Positions 46,209-54,837 of a stretch of DNA of 64,000 bases are shown piece by piece. The stretch is from contig NZ_JACXXJ020000005.1 of the NCBI RefSeq assembly GCF_014926405.1, positions 2,671,001 through 2,735,000 of the forward strand, in the 5' to 3' direction. Numbering within the stretch: position 1 is the stretch's first letter; each line of letters starts with the position of its first letter. This stretch comes from Agrobacterium vitis. GTDB taxonomy: Bacteria > Pseudomonadota > Alphaproteobacteria > Rhizobiales > Rhizobiaceae. The translations under genes and the position numbers were made by a program. The notes beneath the pieces are model-generated. The model ran no database searches and had not been told where the DNA came from. It was given only the letters and a program-made list of their open reading frames with translations.

Positions 46209-46301
46209 AAATAATAAAGCTTCGAATGACGCTCCCATTTTTCGGACTGACGCTATCAATGAGATCAGATTAAAAAAAGGATGTCGTCATCAAGCCAAGA
46301 C

Positions 46302-46973
46302 TTATTCAGCAGCAGCCACGTGCGGCAGGGCTGGGCGCAGCGAGTGTGGTGGGCCTTCCACCTCCGCTGTGCGAACAACCGAGTCGATTTGAGAAACGCG
46401 GGTGGAAAAGGCCTGAAGGTTTGGCCAGACACTCAGATCAAATCCAAGCCGACGAGCCCAGGTTGTCATCACATACAGGTATGCATCCGGCGCGGATAGG
46501 TTGTCTCCAAGCAGGAAGCGGCGTCCCTCAAGCCACTGATCAACATAGGCAAGGCGTGGTGAGACAAACACCCGTGTATCGGCCTGTCCTTCCTCTGTCT
46601 TGGAAAGGAAGTTCGCGGCAACGCCGCCGTGGCGCTCACGGGTAATAAAATTCTTGTGAATTTCAGCTGCAATGAAATTCAGCCATTCCATCTGCCTTTC
46701 GCGCTGTCTTTCACCGGGCCGCGCCAGCAAACCCTTTTCGGGAACCTGGTCGGCGATGTGGGTGAGAATGACATTGCCCTCTGTCAGAATATCACCATCG
46801 TCCAAGCGCATGGCGGGAACGTAGGATTTTGGATTGATCAGGTTGTAATCTCCTCCTGACCATTGCTTTGTCATGAGATCCACCCTTTCTGCTTTAAAGG
46901 GCAATCCAGATTCGTGAAGCAGGATATGGGCAGCCATTGAACTGGCACCGGCGGCATAAAACAAGGTCAACAT
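46302..46973 (-). CDS. Glutathione S-transferase
   Basis: A 223-residue GST. The thioredoxin-like N-terminus MLTLFYAAGASSMAAHILLH has Ser residues where beta-class GSTs place the glutathione-contacting Ser/Cys; NPKSYVPAMRLDDGDILTEG contains the cis-Pro and the Glu/Gly gamma-glutamyl contact. The helical C-terminal domain includes LGDNLSAPDAYLYVM, the conserved N-capping box. ATG 46973 follows TTGGAG. It is divergent from a LysR regulator that likely controls it. Confidence 0.9.
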   Translation of the reverse strand: MLTLFYAAGASSMAAHILLHESGLPFKAERVDLMTKQWSGGDYNLINPKSYVPAMRLDDGDILTEGNVILTHIADQVPEKGLLARPGERQRERQMEWLNFIAAEIHKNFITRERHGGVAANFLSKTEEGQADTRVFVSPRLAYVDQWLEGRRFLLGDNLSAPDAYLYVMTTWARRLGFDLSVWPNLQAFSTRVSQIDSVVRTAEVEGPPHSLRPALPHVAAAE

Positions 46974-47084
46974 AGTGATCACTCCAATCGCGGTCTGGTC
47001 ATATCAATTCTGTTCTATTTTTGCCTCTGCAGGCGGTTTTAGAAATTGAGTGAATCGGCAAGCGAAACGTGCAAGAATGCACCA

Positions 47085-47927
47085 ATGTTGGATTGGCAAG
47101 ACCTTCGATATTTCCTCGCTGTCGCGCAGCACGGTTCTCTGACGGCCGCTGCCCGGGTGTTGGGTGTTGACCATGCCACGGCTGGCAGACGCATCGCGCA
47201 TCTTGAAGCAACCACGGGGCTGAAGCTGATTGACCGTTTGCCACGTGCGACGCGTCTGACCGTGCATGGTCAATCTCTGGCTGAGGCCGCTAAGGCGATG
47301 GAGCGCGGCGCAGAGGGGGTTCATCGCCATTTGCGCGGCAAAAGCACGGGTCTGTCGGGAAGTGTGGTGGTCAGTGCGCTGCCAGTGATCAGCGCCTTTG
47401 TGATCGCACCCAGCCTGTCACAGCTGCGATTAAACCATCCCGATCTTCAAGTCGTCCTCTTGGCAAGCTCATCGGTTGCCTCCCTCGAAAAGGGGGAGGC
47501 TGATTTGTCTCTCGGCTTTGTCAGGCCACGGGCTGAAGGCCGTATCGTGCGCGAGATGGGACTTTTGCCGCTCGCTCTTTATGCGGCAAGCTCTCTTGCT
47601 GATATGGCCATCGAGAACCAAAGTTTTATTGGCTTTGAACAGAGCTTTGGCCATATTGAGCAGCAACGTTGGCTTGAAGACGTTGCCGGGTCGCGGCCTT
47701 TTGCGCTGCGAACAAACGACGTCGTGACGCAGCATCAGGCAGCCCGTGCGGGTCTGGGCCTGGCACTTCTGCCATGTTTGTTGGGAGATGCAGATGAGGG
47801 ACTTGTCAGAGTGGCGGTGGGTCGAGCAACACCCTCTCGCCAGCTCTGGTTGTCCGTGCACGCAGATATCCGAAAATCACCGGCGGTGCGTGCCGTAATG
47901 GATCATTTGATCGAAACTTTCAAATAG
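47085..47927 (+). CDS. LysR family transcriptional regulator
   Basis: A 280-residue regulator starting MLDWQDLRYFLAVAQHGSLT with helix-turn-helix AAARVLGVDHATAGRRIAHL and a type 2 periplasmic-binding effector domain. It is divergent from the GST gene, 111 bp away, the classic arrangement for a LysR regulator acting on its neighbour. Its stop codon lies at the edge of an extragenic palindrome. Confidence 0.92.
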   Translation: MLDWQDLRYFLAVAQHGSLTAAARVLGVDHATAGRRIAHLEATTGLKLIDRLPRATRLTVHGQSLAEAAKAMERGAEGVHRHLRGKSTGLSGSVVVSALPVISAFVIAPSLSQLRLNHPDLQVVLLASSSVASLEKGEADLSLGFVRPRAEGRIVREMGLLPLALYAASSLADMAIENQSFIGFEQSFGHIEQQRWLEDVAGSRPFALRTNDVVTQHQAARAGLGLALLPCLLGDADEGLVRVAVGRATPSRQLWLSVHADIRKSPAVRAVMDHLIETFK

Positions 47928-47987
47928 AGTTTGTCAGGGAAGAGTGGAATCCGGTTTTCCCGAAAAGACAAACGAAAACAAGACTAG
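47926..47987 (+). repeat. Palindromic repeat, right member of inverted pair
   Basis: AGAGTTTGTCAGGGAAGAGT, then GGAATCCGGTTTTCC and AGACAAACGAAAACAAGA; inverted relative to 46143-46208. It begins at the LysR stop codon. Confidence 0.7.
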
Positions 47988-48132
47988 AGCATGTCGCGCA
48001 AAAGTGTGCAGCGGTTTTGCGGTAACGACATGCGTAAAAACAAAAACTTAAAGCGTGTTGCTTGAGGTTGATAAGCCGCAACACGCTTTAGCTAGAGTCT
48101 GTCTGGTTCAATCAGAACCTGACAGACTCTAG
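47987..48132. repeat. Three stacked extragenic palindromes between convergent LysR genes
   Basis: (1) GCATGTCG...CGACATGC with inner CGCAAAA...TTTTGCG, about 47990-48033. (2) Perfect 13-bp inverted repeat TAAAGCGTGTTGC (48049-48061) and GCAACACGCTTTA (48078-48090). (3) CTAGAGTCTGTC (48092-48103) and GACAGACTCTAG (48121-48132) with inner GGTTC/GAACC. A relative of (3) lies at 54322-54356. They may act as bidirectional terminators or 3' mRNA stabilisers. Confidence 0.75.
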
Positions 48133-48167
48133 AAGTGGAAGAGGCCCCGTGTAAAAACCGTGCGGGG

Positions 48168-49043
48168 CTAATTTGGTTTCTGTACCACGAACTCCTGGGA
48201 AATTTTCTCGATAAGTCGTTCCAGGATTGGGCGCCCTTTGGGTTGTGGGCAGACGAACTCGACCTGAAATGTGGAGAAATGCCCGCTGAGTGGATGGATA
48301 AGGACCTGTTTCTCATGCGCGGAGCCCAGCACTGCTGACAGTGGTACGAGCGCAATCCCCATACCGCGCACCACGCTGGACATCAGGATGCTGAAAGATC
48401 CGCATTCTGAAATACGGGCTGGCTGGAAGCCCCCCTCCATGAAAAGCATGGCGAGATGCCGAGTACAGGCGCTTTCCTTTTTGCAGACGAGAAAAATCTC
48501 GTTGGCGATCTGGTTGACGAGATCAATCCGCGGATAGTTTAACGATGAAATCAACACCATTGCCTCTCCATAAAGCGGGATACGTATGCACTCAGGCGGG
48601 GCAAACCCGGCGCCGACAATGGCGGCATGAATGCGCCCTTCGCGAAGACTTTCCACAAGTGAAAGAGCACCATCTACATAAACATCCACACCCATGCCGT
48701 CGAAGCCGGACAGCAATCTGACCAGCGAGTCGATGCAATCGGGCGAAATTGTTTCGATCGTTCCAAGCCGAACAATTTCGCCTGTATTTGGTGACATCAC
48801 TTCGCCTTTGGCTTCCTGGGCAAGAGCCAGAATTCGCGTGGCGTAATCATAGAGTATCTGGCCTCTTGCTGTCGTTCGTACGCCGCCTCTGTCCCTGCTC
48901 AACAATTCGACGCCAAGCTCTGTCTCCAATTGCTTGATACGCAGTGAGACACTCGATTGAACACGCCCAAGCTGGAAGGCGGCTTGAGTGATACTGCCGG
49001 TTTGTACTGCAAAAACAAAAGCCTTCAACTCTAAAAGATCCAT
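48168..49043 (-). CDS. LysR family transcriptional regulator
   Basis: A 291-residue regulator: MDLLELKAFVFAVQTGSITQ with helix-turn-helix AAFQLGRVQSSVSLRIKQLE, and an effector domain of PBP2 type. GGAG lies eight bases before ATG 49043. It is divergent from the acyltransferase-fusion gene at 49405 and is the likely controller of that two-gene unit. Confidence 0.92.
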   Translation of the reverse strand: MDLLELKAFVFAVQTGSITQAAFQLGRVQSSVSLRIKQLETELGVELLSRDRGGVRTTARGQILYDYATRILALAQEAKGEVMSPNTGEIVRLGTIETISPDCIDSLVRLLSGFDGMGVDVYVDGALSLVESLREGRIHAAIVGAGFAPPECIRIPLYGEAMVLISSLNYPRIDLVNQIANEIFLVCKKESACTRHLAMLFMEGGFQPARISECGSFSILMSSVVRGMGIALVPLSAVLGSAHEKQVLIHPLSGHFSTFQVEFVCPQPKGRPILERLIEKISQEFVVQKPN

Positions 49044-49404
49044 AGTTGGTTCTCCATAATCGAGCTTAGTGGTCAGCGACGACAGCACAGTCCTTGCACA
49101 AAGGACACTGTGCGCCAATCAAGGCATAAAGGCTCACCTGAACTCAGTGCAAAGCGTCGGCAAACCTGCTGCTGCAATACTTGAGAGCCAGGATCAATGA
49201 AGCCATCGGTGCTGCCGATGATGCCATCGGAATTAATCATTAGCGCAACATCGCAGTGCAGCATAGACTGTATTTCAATCAAAACGCGATTTTCACGATC
49301 ACGAAATTGATAGTTATTGCCACGTTAATTTTATTTTAATTTTTAAATAAAAATAAAATTATAAAATAATACAATAAATCAAAATATAAAAAATGGAGAG
49401 AGCG
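49044..49404. other. AT-rich divergent regulatory region
   Basis: About 360 bases between a LysR gene and its presumed target. The stretch 49320-49390 is nearly pure A/T and contains an inverted repeat, ATTTTATTTT with AAAATAAAAT near 49328-49361. No gene is seen. LysR binding is expected here by analogy, but I cannot assign a site. Confidence 0.5.
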
Positions 49405-50766
49405 ATGATCACAGAATATTTCGATACATCCATTACCATAGATGCGCTTGACATATCAAAAGTTGATAAATTATTGACGAGATTTGAATCTGAACTTCAT
49501 AGCGATAGAAGTTCATCGCCGATTGCCGCTTATGCAAGAACGTTACGCGGACTTCGAAAGGAGGTTCAGTCTGTTCAGACCAACAAGGACGAAATTGAGT
49601 TTGGACATACCTTTAAAGAGAGATTGTTGTCTTTGGCCAAGGAGCTGCAGCTGCCAGATGATCATTTCTCTATCGACGTTTCCGGTGAGCCACTTTTGGT
49701 GCGCGAAGAGCGCGGTGAGCACCTGATCTCACCGACGCATTTCGAGAATGGCGCTTACTTCAGCCATCCGCATGCCGATCACCAACTCGATTGGCGGGCG
49801 GATGAATTGCCTCGCATAAAAATTGGCCAATATGTTCGATTTGGTCGCAATGCCTCGGTGAATGCCGGTGGGGACGTGACCATCGGGAATGGAGCCTGGT
49901 TGTCGCCTGGCAGCCAGTTGCTGCGTCAGGATCATGACCCGTATGGCCGTCCGTCCGTTGGCTCAAGAACCGTTGCCATGACCAAGCTGCCGCCGATTAC
50001 GCTGGAAGAATATGCCTGGGTTGGGCGCGAAACACTGATTGGCTGGGGAGCAGATTATCTTGGCAAAGCCAGCGTCTGCGCCACGCGCGCCTTTGTCAAC
50101 ACATGGGTAGGCGATTATTCTATCACTGGTGACCGTGGGCGCATCATCCAATATATGCCTTTCAAGGCGTATGCACTTGAGTACAGTGACACGTCATTGC
50201 GCGATGTTTTGCGTATCACGGATTGGTCAGCCATCAACACGGCCTGGCTCGAAACATATCGCTCTTCACCAGCAGATGCTCAGACTGTGGCAGAACTTCC
50301 CGCCGATATTCTGCGCAAAGGCGCAAGCGTTCTGGTGATCGCTCCGAGCGGGCTCAATGTTGTCTCGGCTTTCAAACACCAGAAAATCGATATTATTGAT
50401 GGCAGCCGTAAAATGAGCCCTTATATTCTGCAATGGGCGCAGGATAACGGTAAATATGACGTGAGGTTCAGGGCTGACCTTAATACCAGGACACTGCCAT
50501 TCCCAACAGGTGGCGACGTGCATTATCGCCGGACGATTGGCTATGACACGGTTGTTTGCTGCCTTGGCATCGATGAATTGTCCGTCGGCTTCCTGAATGA
50601 AATCAAGCGGGTGCTTCGGACATCCGGCAAGTTGATTGCTCCGACCTCTTTGGTGGATCATATTTCTCAAGCCGGCGCCGATGAGCATGGTTTTTCTCTG
50701 ACGCCCGATAGCGATCTGACCTTGGCGGGTGAGGCCTATACGATTTTTGCCAGAACTAAATCGTAA
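49405..50766 (+). CDS. Hexapeptide-repeat acyltransferase fused to a methyltransferase-like domain
   Basis: A 453-residue protein. Residues about 1-110 are helical and unassigned. About 130-240 form a left-handed beta-helix acyltransferase: IKIGQYVRFGRNASVNAGGD, VTIGNGAWLSPGSQLLRQDH (with the His typical of the catalytic loop), EYAWVGRETLIGWGA. About 285-450 look like a Rossmann methyltransferase-like fold: ASVLVIAPSGLNVVSAF, KIDIIDGSRKMSPYILQWAQ, YDTVVCCLGIDELSVGFLNE, VLRTSGKLIAP, though the usual GxGxG is degenerate. ATG 49405 is favoured by GGAG at 49395. It shares an operon with a FAH-like enzyme under a LysR regulator. The product is unknown. Confidence 0.75.
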   Translation: MITEYFDTSITIDALDISKVDKLLTRFESELHSDRSSSPIAAYARTLRGLRKEVQSVQTNKDEIEFGHTFKERLLSLAKELQLPDDHFSIDVSGEPLLVREERGEHLISPTHFENGAYFSHPHADHQLDWRADELPRIKIGQYVRFGRNASVNAGGDVTIGNGAWLSPGSQLLRQDHDPYGRPSVGSRTVAMTKLPPITLEEYAWVGRETLIGWGADYLGKASVCATRAFVNTWVGDYSITGDRGRIIQYMPFKAYALEYSDTSLRDVLRITDWSAINTAWLETYRSSPADAQTVAELPADILRKGASVLVIAPSGLNVVSAFKHQKIDIIDGSRKMSPYILQWAQDNGKYDVRFRADLNTRTLPFPTGGDVHYRRTIGYDTVVCCLGIDELSVGFLNEIKRVLRTSGKLIAPTSLVDHISQAGADEHGFSLTPDSDLTLAGEAYTIFARTKS

Positions 50767-50905
50767 AATCGCCTTGTCTCACGACGTGCTGCCGGTTGGC
50801 CGTCATCTCGGCAGGCTCTCTCGTATTCGCTGAAAATATTTAACGAACCAGTCTCAGCGTGTCAGACATGGCACGCTCAGGCTGCCGTTCAGTTGGGGAA
50901 AAACC

Positions 50906-51799
50906 ATGGCAACGCTGAGTGATTTTAATAGGGACGGTAAACGATATGTGGCCCTGAATGGCGTGGGCGATGATCAAGACCAGAGCATTCTGTTTGATCA
51001 TGTCAGCAGCTATGATCTGATCCGTAGCTTTGTCGATGCGAATTGTAACTGGAGCCGTGTGCTCGAAAGTCGAAAAAACCAGTGGAAGCCATCGATTTTG
51101 CCTGAGGCCGATGGACTGGTTTACAATCCGCCCGGAAAGCCAGAGGACATCCGAAATTGTACCGTCAGTGCCTTTGGCAATACCCATAAAACCATCAATA
51201 ATTCACTATCCTCTCAAAAAGACGTGGACTGGTTCTACAAGGGAAATGGAACAACAGTGATTGGCACAGACCATCCGCTGATCTCCAACCTTAACTCGTA
51301 TGGGTGTGGAATCGAAATTGAATATGCAGCCGTCTTCATGATCAACGCAGCGGGCGATCCGATTTATATCGGCTACACGATCGCCAATGATTTCTCCGAC
51401 GCCGAGATGCGGCGGCGAATGCCCAGCCTGGCCAATCTTTCCAAGCTCGCGGCCACCTCTTTCGGGCGTTTTTTGTTTCTTGCCCCGATCCCGACAAAGA
51501 CCGAGATTGCCTGCACCATTTTGCGTGATGGCAAGCCTGCATGGCGTGTCAATGGCCAACTCGGTTCTGAGGCCATGAAATACAGCTTCTCCTATCTGAA
51601 TGAGCTGCTTTTTCAAAATCAGAGCATTAAAGGGGATGCCTATACCATTCACTACATGCTTTTGGGAGCATCGATCAGCAGCAACAAGGCTGAGTTTGAT
51701 ATGAAACATTCCGATATCATCCTCGTCCATGATGAGGACAATAATGTCATTTTGAGAAATGAATATATCGATGAAGCGATCGTTTGCGCCTGCTGTTGA
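50906..51799 (+). CDS. Fumarylacetoacetate hydrolase-fold enzyme (GguC-like)
   Basis: A 297-residue protein with the FAH catalytic core: WFYKGNGTTVIGTDHPLI, then the metal-binding Glu-x-Glu in GCGIEIEYAAVFMINAAGD and the Asp in GYTIANDFSDAEMRR. The layout resembles GguC-type proteins of Agrobacterium. Members hydrolyse, hydrate or decarboxylate 2-oxo or 1,3-diketo acids. It lies 139 bp after the acyltransferase fusion on the same strand. The substrate is unknown. Confidence 0.8.
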   Translation: MATLSDFNRDGKRYVALNGVGDDQDQSILFDHVSSYDLIRSFVDANCNWSRVLESRKNQWKPSILPEADGLVYNPPGKPEDIRNCTVSAFGNTHKTINNSLSSQKDVDWFYKGNGTTVIGTDHPLISNLNSYGCGIEIEYAAVFMINAAGDPIYIGYTIANDFSDAEMRRRMPSLANLSKLAATSFGRFLFLAPIPTKTEIACTILRDGKPAWRVNGQLGSEAMKYSFSYLNELLFQNQSIKGDAYTIHYMLLGASISSNKAEFDMKHSDIILVHDEDNNVILRNEYIDEAIVCACC

Positions 51800-51896
51800 G
51801 CCGCATCCTCCTTCTGTTTGGCTGTTTTTTGCAAACATATATGAAGTGGGTGCGAATCGGGACGCGTACCCGGTCCGCACAAAGCACCAGATCCAG

Positions 51897-52577
51897 TTAG
51901 CCGAGGCAATGCTCCAGCCAGGCACTCACGTCATGCAATTCGGCTTCTGTAATGGTGTGGCCGATAGGATAAGTATGAGACGTGATTGTATATCCTAAGG
52001 CCTCCATTCGGGTTTGAGCTGTTTTGATTTGTCGCAAAGGTGTGACCTTGTCGATCGCCCCATGCCCCAAAAAGACGGGCGTTGCGAGCGATGCCTGCGA
52101 ATGTTCGTCGCCAAGGCTTGCGCTAAGAGGTAGCCAACCAGATAGGGCGGCGATACCCGCCAGCCGATGTCTGAAGCGCAGTCCTGTCAGCAAGGAGAGA
52201 GCACCGCCTTGAGAAAAGCCTGCAATCACAATCCGTTCCGGGGCAATACCGCTTTTGATTTCTGCTTCGATCAGCGCTTTAAAATACTCGGCTGCGGTCC
52301 GCAAACCGGCTTCGTCCTCGCGTGCGACAAAATCCTGATCAAGAAGGTCAAACCAGGCCGACATGGTTTGCCCTTGGCAGATCGAGACTGGTTGCTTGGG
52401 CGCATTGGGCAAGACAAACCGGACAGGCCCAACACGTCCGAGATTGAGGCGTTGGATGACAGGTAAGAAGGTGTTCCCGTCCGTTCCAAGGCCATGAATA
52501 AAGAGAATGGTAGCGTTCGGCACTTGGCCTGTTTCCACTATAATAGGCGCTACAGGCCGCAAGAGCGATGCCGTCAT
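51897..52577 (-). CDS. Alpha/beta hydrolase, carboxylesterase/acyl-protein thioesterase type
   Basis: A 226-residue cytosolic esterase of the YpfH/APT group: ATILFIHGLGTDGNTFLPVI (oxyanion His-Gly), the nucleophile elbow AGFSQGGALSLLTGLR, the Asp in LGHGAIDKVTPL and the His in YPIGHTITEAEL. It is divergent from the DsbA-like gene, 117 bp away, and the pair is probably co-regulated. Confidence 0.9.
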   Translation of the reverse strand: MTASLLRPVAPIIVETGQVPNATILFIHGLGTDGNTFLPVIQRLNLGRVGPVRFVLPNAPKQPVSICQGQTMSAWFDLLDQDFVAREDEAGLRTAAEYFKALIEAEIKSGIAPERIVIAGFSQGGALSLLTGLRFRHRLAGIAALSGWLPLSASLGDEHSQASLATPVFLGHGAIDKVTPLRQIKTAQTRMEALGYTITSHTYPIGHTITEAELHDVSAWLEHCLG

Positions 52578-52694
52578 TTCAAGATTTCCTCATCGAGACC
52601 GCTGAGACGTGATCATGCCACATATTCAGCCGGAGGTTGACTAGTACGATGGTATGAGTATTATCGTATTAAATGTTTGACAAGGAGGTTCATC

Positions 52695-53396
52695 GTGCAA
52701 CTTGAAATTTGGTCCGACTACGCATGCCCTTATTGCTACATTGGCAAGCGCTTCCTTGATCAAGCGCTGGCTGAGTTCGAACATGCCAAAGATGTCCAAA
52801 TCACGTTCAAAGCATTCGAACTTGACCCAACCGCAAGCCCGGTTGTGGTCAATACCACCCAGCAGCGCATCGAATATAAATACCGCAAGAGCCCAGAGGC
52901 GGCACGCGATATGATCCAGCAGATCATGATGCTGGGCAAGCGTGTCGGGCTGGACATGCGCTATGACACGGTTCGCTATACCAATACATTCGACGCCCAC
53001 CGACTGGCAAAATTCGCTGAGAGCAAAGGGCTTGCCGATACCATGTCGGAGCGGTTGTTTCTTGCTTATTTCGTCGAGAACCGTGAACTTGCCAATCATG
53101 CCGTGCTGGCGGAAATCGCCGTTGAACTTGGCCTTGATTATGATGAAACCAAGGCCATGCTTCAGTCCGATGTTTTTGCCGAGCAATCGCGTGCAGATGA
53201 AGCGCAGGCCCATGGCATGGGTATTCACGGTGTGCCCTTTTTTGTCTTTGATGAAGGGCTTGGGCTTTCTGGCGCACAACCAAAGGCCAGCCTACTCCAG
53301 GCTTTGAAAACAACCTGGAGCAAAGCCCACTCTGCCGAGACAGACCGTGCACCGGTTTGTGGAGAAGAAGGGTGCTCGGTTCCTTTGGCGGGTTGA
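52695..53396 (+). CDS. DsbA family (FrnE-like) oxidoreductase
   Basis: A 233-residue cytosolic thioredoxin-fold protein: LEIWSDYACPYCYIGKRFLD with the CPYC active site, a helical insert, and the cis-Pro in HGVPFFVFDEGLGLSGAQP. A Cys pair near the C-terminus (PVCGEEGCSVPL) is FrnE-like. The start is GTG 52695 with AAGGAGG seven bases upstream. It likely works in thiol redox stress or isomerase chemistry together with the divergent esterase. Confidence 0.9.
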   Translation: MQLEIWSDYACPYCYIGKRFLDQALAEFEHAKDVQITFKAFELDPTASPVVVNTTQQRIEYKYRKSPEAARDMIQQIMMLGKRVGLDMRYDTVRYTNTFDAHRLAKFAESKGLADTMSERLFLAYFVENRELANHAVLAEIAVELGLDYDETKAMLQSDVFAEQSRADEAQAHGMGIHGVPFFVFDEGLGLSGAQPKASLLQALKTTWSKAHSAETDRAPVCGEEGCSVPLAG

Positions 53397-53400
53397 AAAT

Positions 53401-53428
53401 AACAGCGGTCAAGTCCAACGCTGTTTTT
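53401..53428 (+). terminator. Terminator of the DsbA-like gene
   Basis: AACAGCG (53401-53407) pairs with CGCTGTT (53419-53425), followed by TTTA; it begins five bases after the stop. The stem is 7 bp and the loop 11 bases, so it is moderate in strength. Confidence 0.5.
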
Positions 53429-53476
53429 ACCGCATTGGACTCAGAAGTTGGAACCACTTTTCCCTGACAAACTCTA

Positions 53477-54319
53477 GGATATGTGGACTCTTAGGAGTCC
53501 CAAACATCTAGATATGCGATTCAAGACTGTCTTTTGGAGGCCGTCATGGGTGTTCTGGAGCGTTTGATTCTTCGAGACAACCAATGGGATCGGATTTCCC
53601 GACACATCATCGGTGATGCTCGCACCCGCGGCTCGTCCGGGCGGGATAATCGCATGTTCGTGGAAGCGGTACTTTGGATCGCATGCACAGGCTCACCCTG
53701 GCGTGACCTACCGGAGGTCTTCGGCGATTGGAACAGTGTCTTTCGGCGCTTCAGCCGCTGGAGCCAAAAGCGCGTCTGGTGGCGGGTTTTCGAAGCGATG
53801 TCCGATGACCGTGATTTCGAGTACCTGATCATCGATAGCACCATCATCCGCGCTCACCAGCACGCATCTGGCGCAAAAAAGGGGCTGAAGATCGGCCCTT
53901 GGCCGTTCTCGCGGCGGCCTAAGCACCAAAATTCATATGGCTGTGCGTGGTCATGGATGCCCCGTGCGCTTCATTCTCACAGCAGGCCAGAAAGGTGATG
54001 CACCACAGGCCGACGCTCTGGTTGAAGAGCTTCCCGCCGAGGTCGTCATGGCGGATACCGCCTACGACAGTGACCGACTGCGCAAAACTATCGCCGAGAA
54101 GGGAGCTAAAGCCGTCATTCCAAACACCCCCGCTCGCGCAAAGAAATATCCACTCGACAAGCAACTCTACGCGCAGCGCCATCTGGTCGAGTGTTGCTTT
54201 TCAAAGCTCAAACAATTTCGGCGTATTGCCACCAGATACCAGAAAACGGCCCGGAACTATCGAGCCATGGTCGCTCTCGCAGCGACAATATTGTGGCTTA
54301 AATAACTGTTCACAATTCC
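53477..54319 (+). mobile_element. IS5-family (IS427 group) element
   Basis: About 843 bp. Imperfect terminal repeats are GGATATGTGGACTCTTA (left) and the complement GGAATTGTGAACAGTTA (right). CTAG occurs at both junctions, fitting the CTAG/TA target of this group. It has split two extragenic palindromes (53448-53477 and 54322-54356). Confidence 0.8.
53546..54305 (+). pseudogene. IS5-family transposase in two frames, probably inactive
   Basis: Frame one runs MGVLERLILRDNQWDRISRH through FEYLIIDSTIIRAHQHASGA (first catalytic Asp); the second, from about 53915, reads STKIHMAVRGHGCPVRFILT, VVMADTAYDSDRLRK and LVECCFSKLKQFRRIATRYQ. An A6G run at 53875-53881 is the usual -1 slippage site of IS427 elements, but a shift there meets TAA at about 53920. 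One more base appears to be missing near 53891 within the GRSRGG region. Confidence 0.65.
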
Positions 54320-54321
54320 TA

Positions 54322-54356
54322 GGGTCTGTCTGGTTCAATCGGAGCATGACAGACCC
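54322..54356. repeat. Extragenic palindrome
   Basis: GGGTCTGTC (54322-54330) and GACAGACCC (54348-54356) flank TGGTTCAATCGGAGCAT; same family as 48092-48132. Confidence 0.65.
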
Positions 54357-54485
54357 CAGCACCAGGCTTTTATTTCGTAATTCCATAAACCTCAAAAATT
54401 TTAAACAACAAGTCATAAATACAAGGTTTTGTAGAACGATCTCTTCAACAAAAATAATGCTCGGCCCGGTGGTCAATCCTAATCT

Positions 54486-54827
54486 CTACGCCGGACCCTT
54501 TTCGCGCGCCATTGTTGGACATGGTTCGTTTTGGAGCGGTGAAAGAATGGCATCCAACAGTCCGGGAAAGCGTGCGTTAAGATCGTCTCGTCGCAGCGAT
54601 AGACGATATTCCCTGCCAATATGCTGCTGCCATACAACACCGCTTTCGCGCAAAATGCGAAAATGATGCGTCATCGTTGATTTGCTGATTTGGGGAAGAA
54701 TACCACAACACGGGTGCTCACCAACTTCAGCAATCACCTTAATCGCAGCCAGACGCACCGGGCTGCCAAGTGCTGTGAGAACGCTGTCCAGGCGAATCTC
54801 TTCTCTTTTTGGATGGTAAGTCTTCAT
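54486..54827 (-). CDS. ArsR-type winged-helix transcriptional regulator
   Basis: A 113-residue repressor: LDSVLTALGSPVRLAAIKVI, then the recognition helix ISKSTMTHHFRILRESGVVW and wing QQHIGREYRLSLR. HPCCGIL contains a Cys pair that could sense thiols or metals, though the classical ELCVC box is absent. A perfect palindrome lies 10 bases before the start. Its position near the esterase/DsbA pair suggests it may regulate them. Confidence 0.88.
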   Translation of the reverse strand: MKTYHPKREEIRLDSVLTALGSPVRLAAIKVIAEVGEHPCCGILPQISKSTMTHHFRILRESGVVWQQHIGREYRLSLRRDDLNARFPGLLDAILSPLQNEPCPTMAREKGPA

Positions 54828-54837
54828 AATCGACATA

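Noticed and set aside
46125..46301. Integrase or excisionase gene near IS debris
   Set aside because: Only palindromic repeat sequence is seen; no recombinase motif on either strand anywhere in the island.
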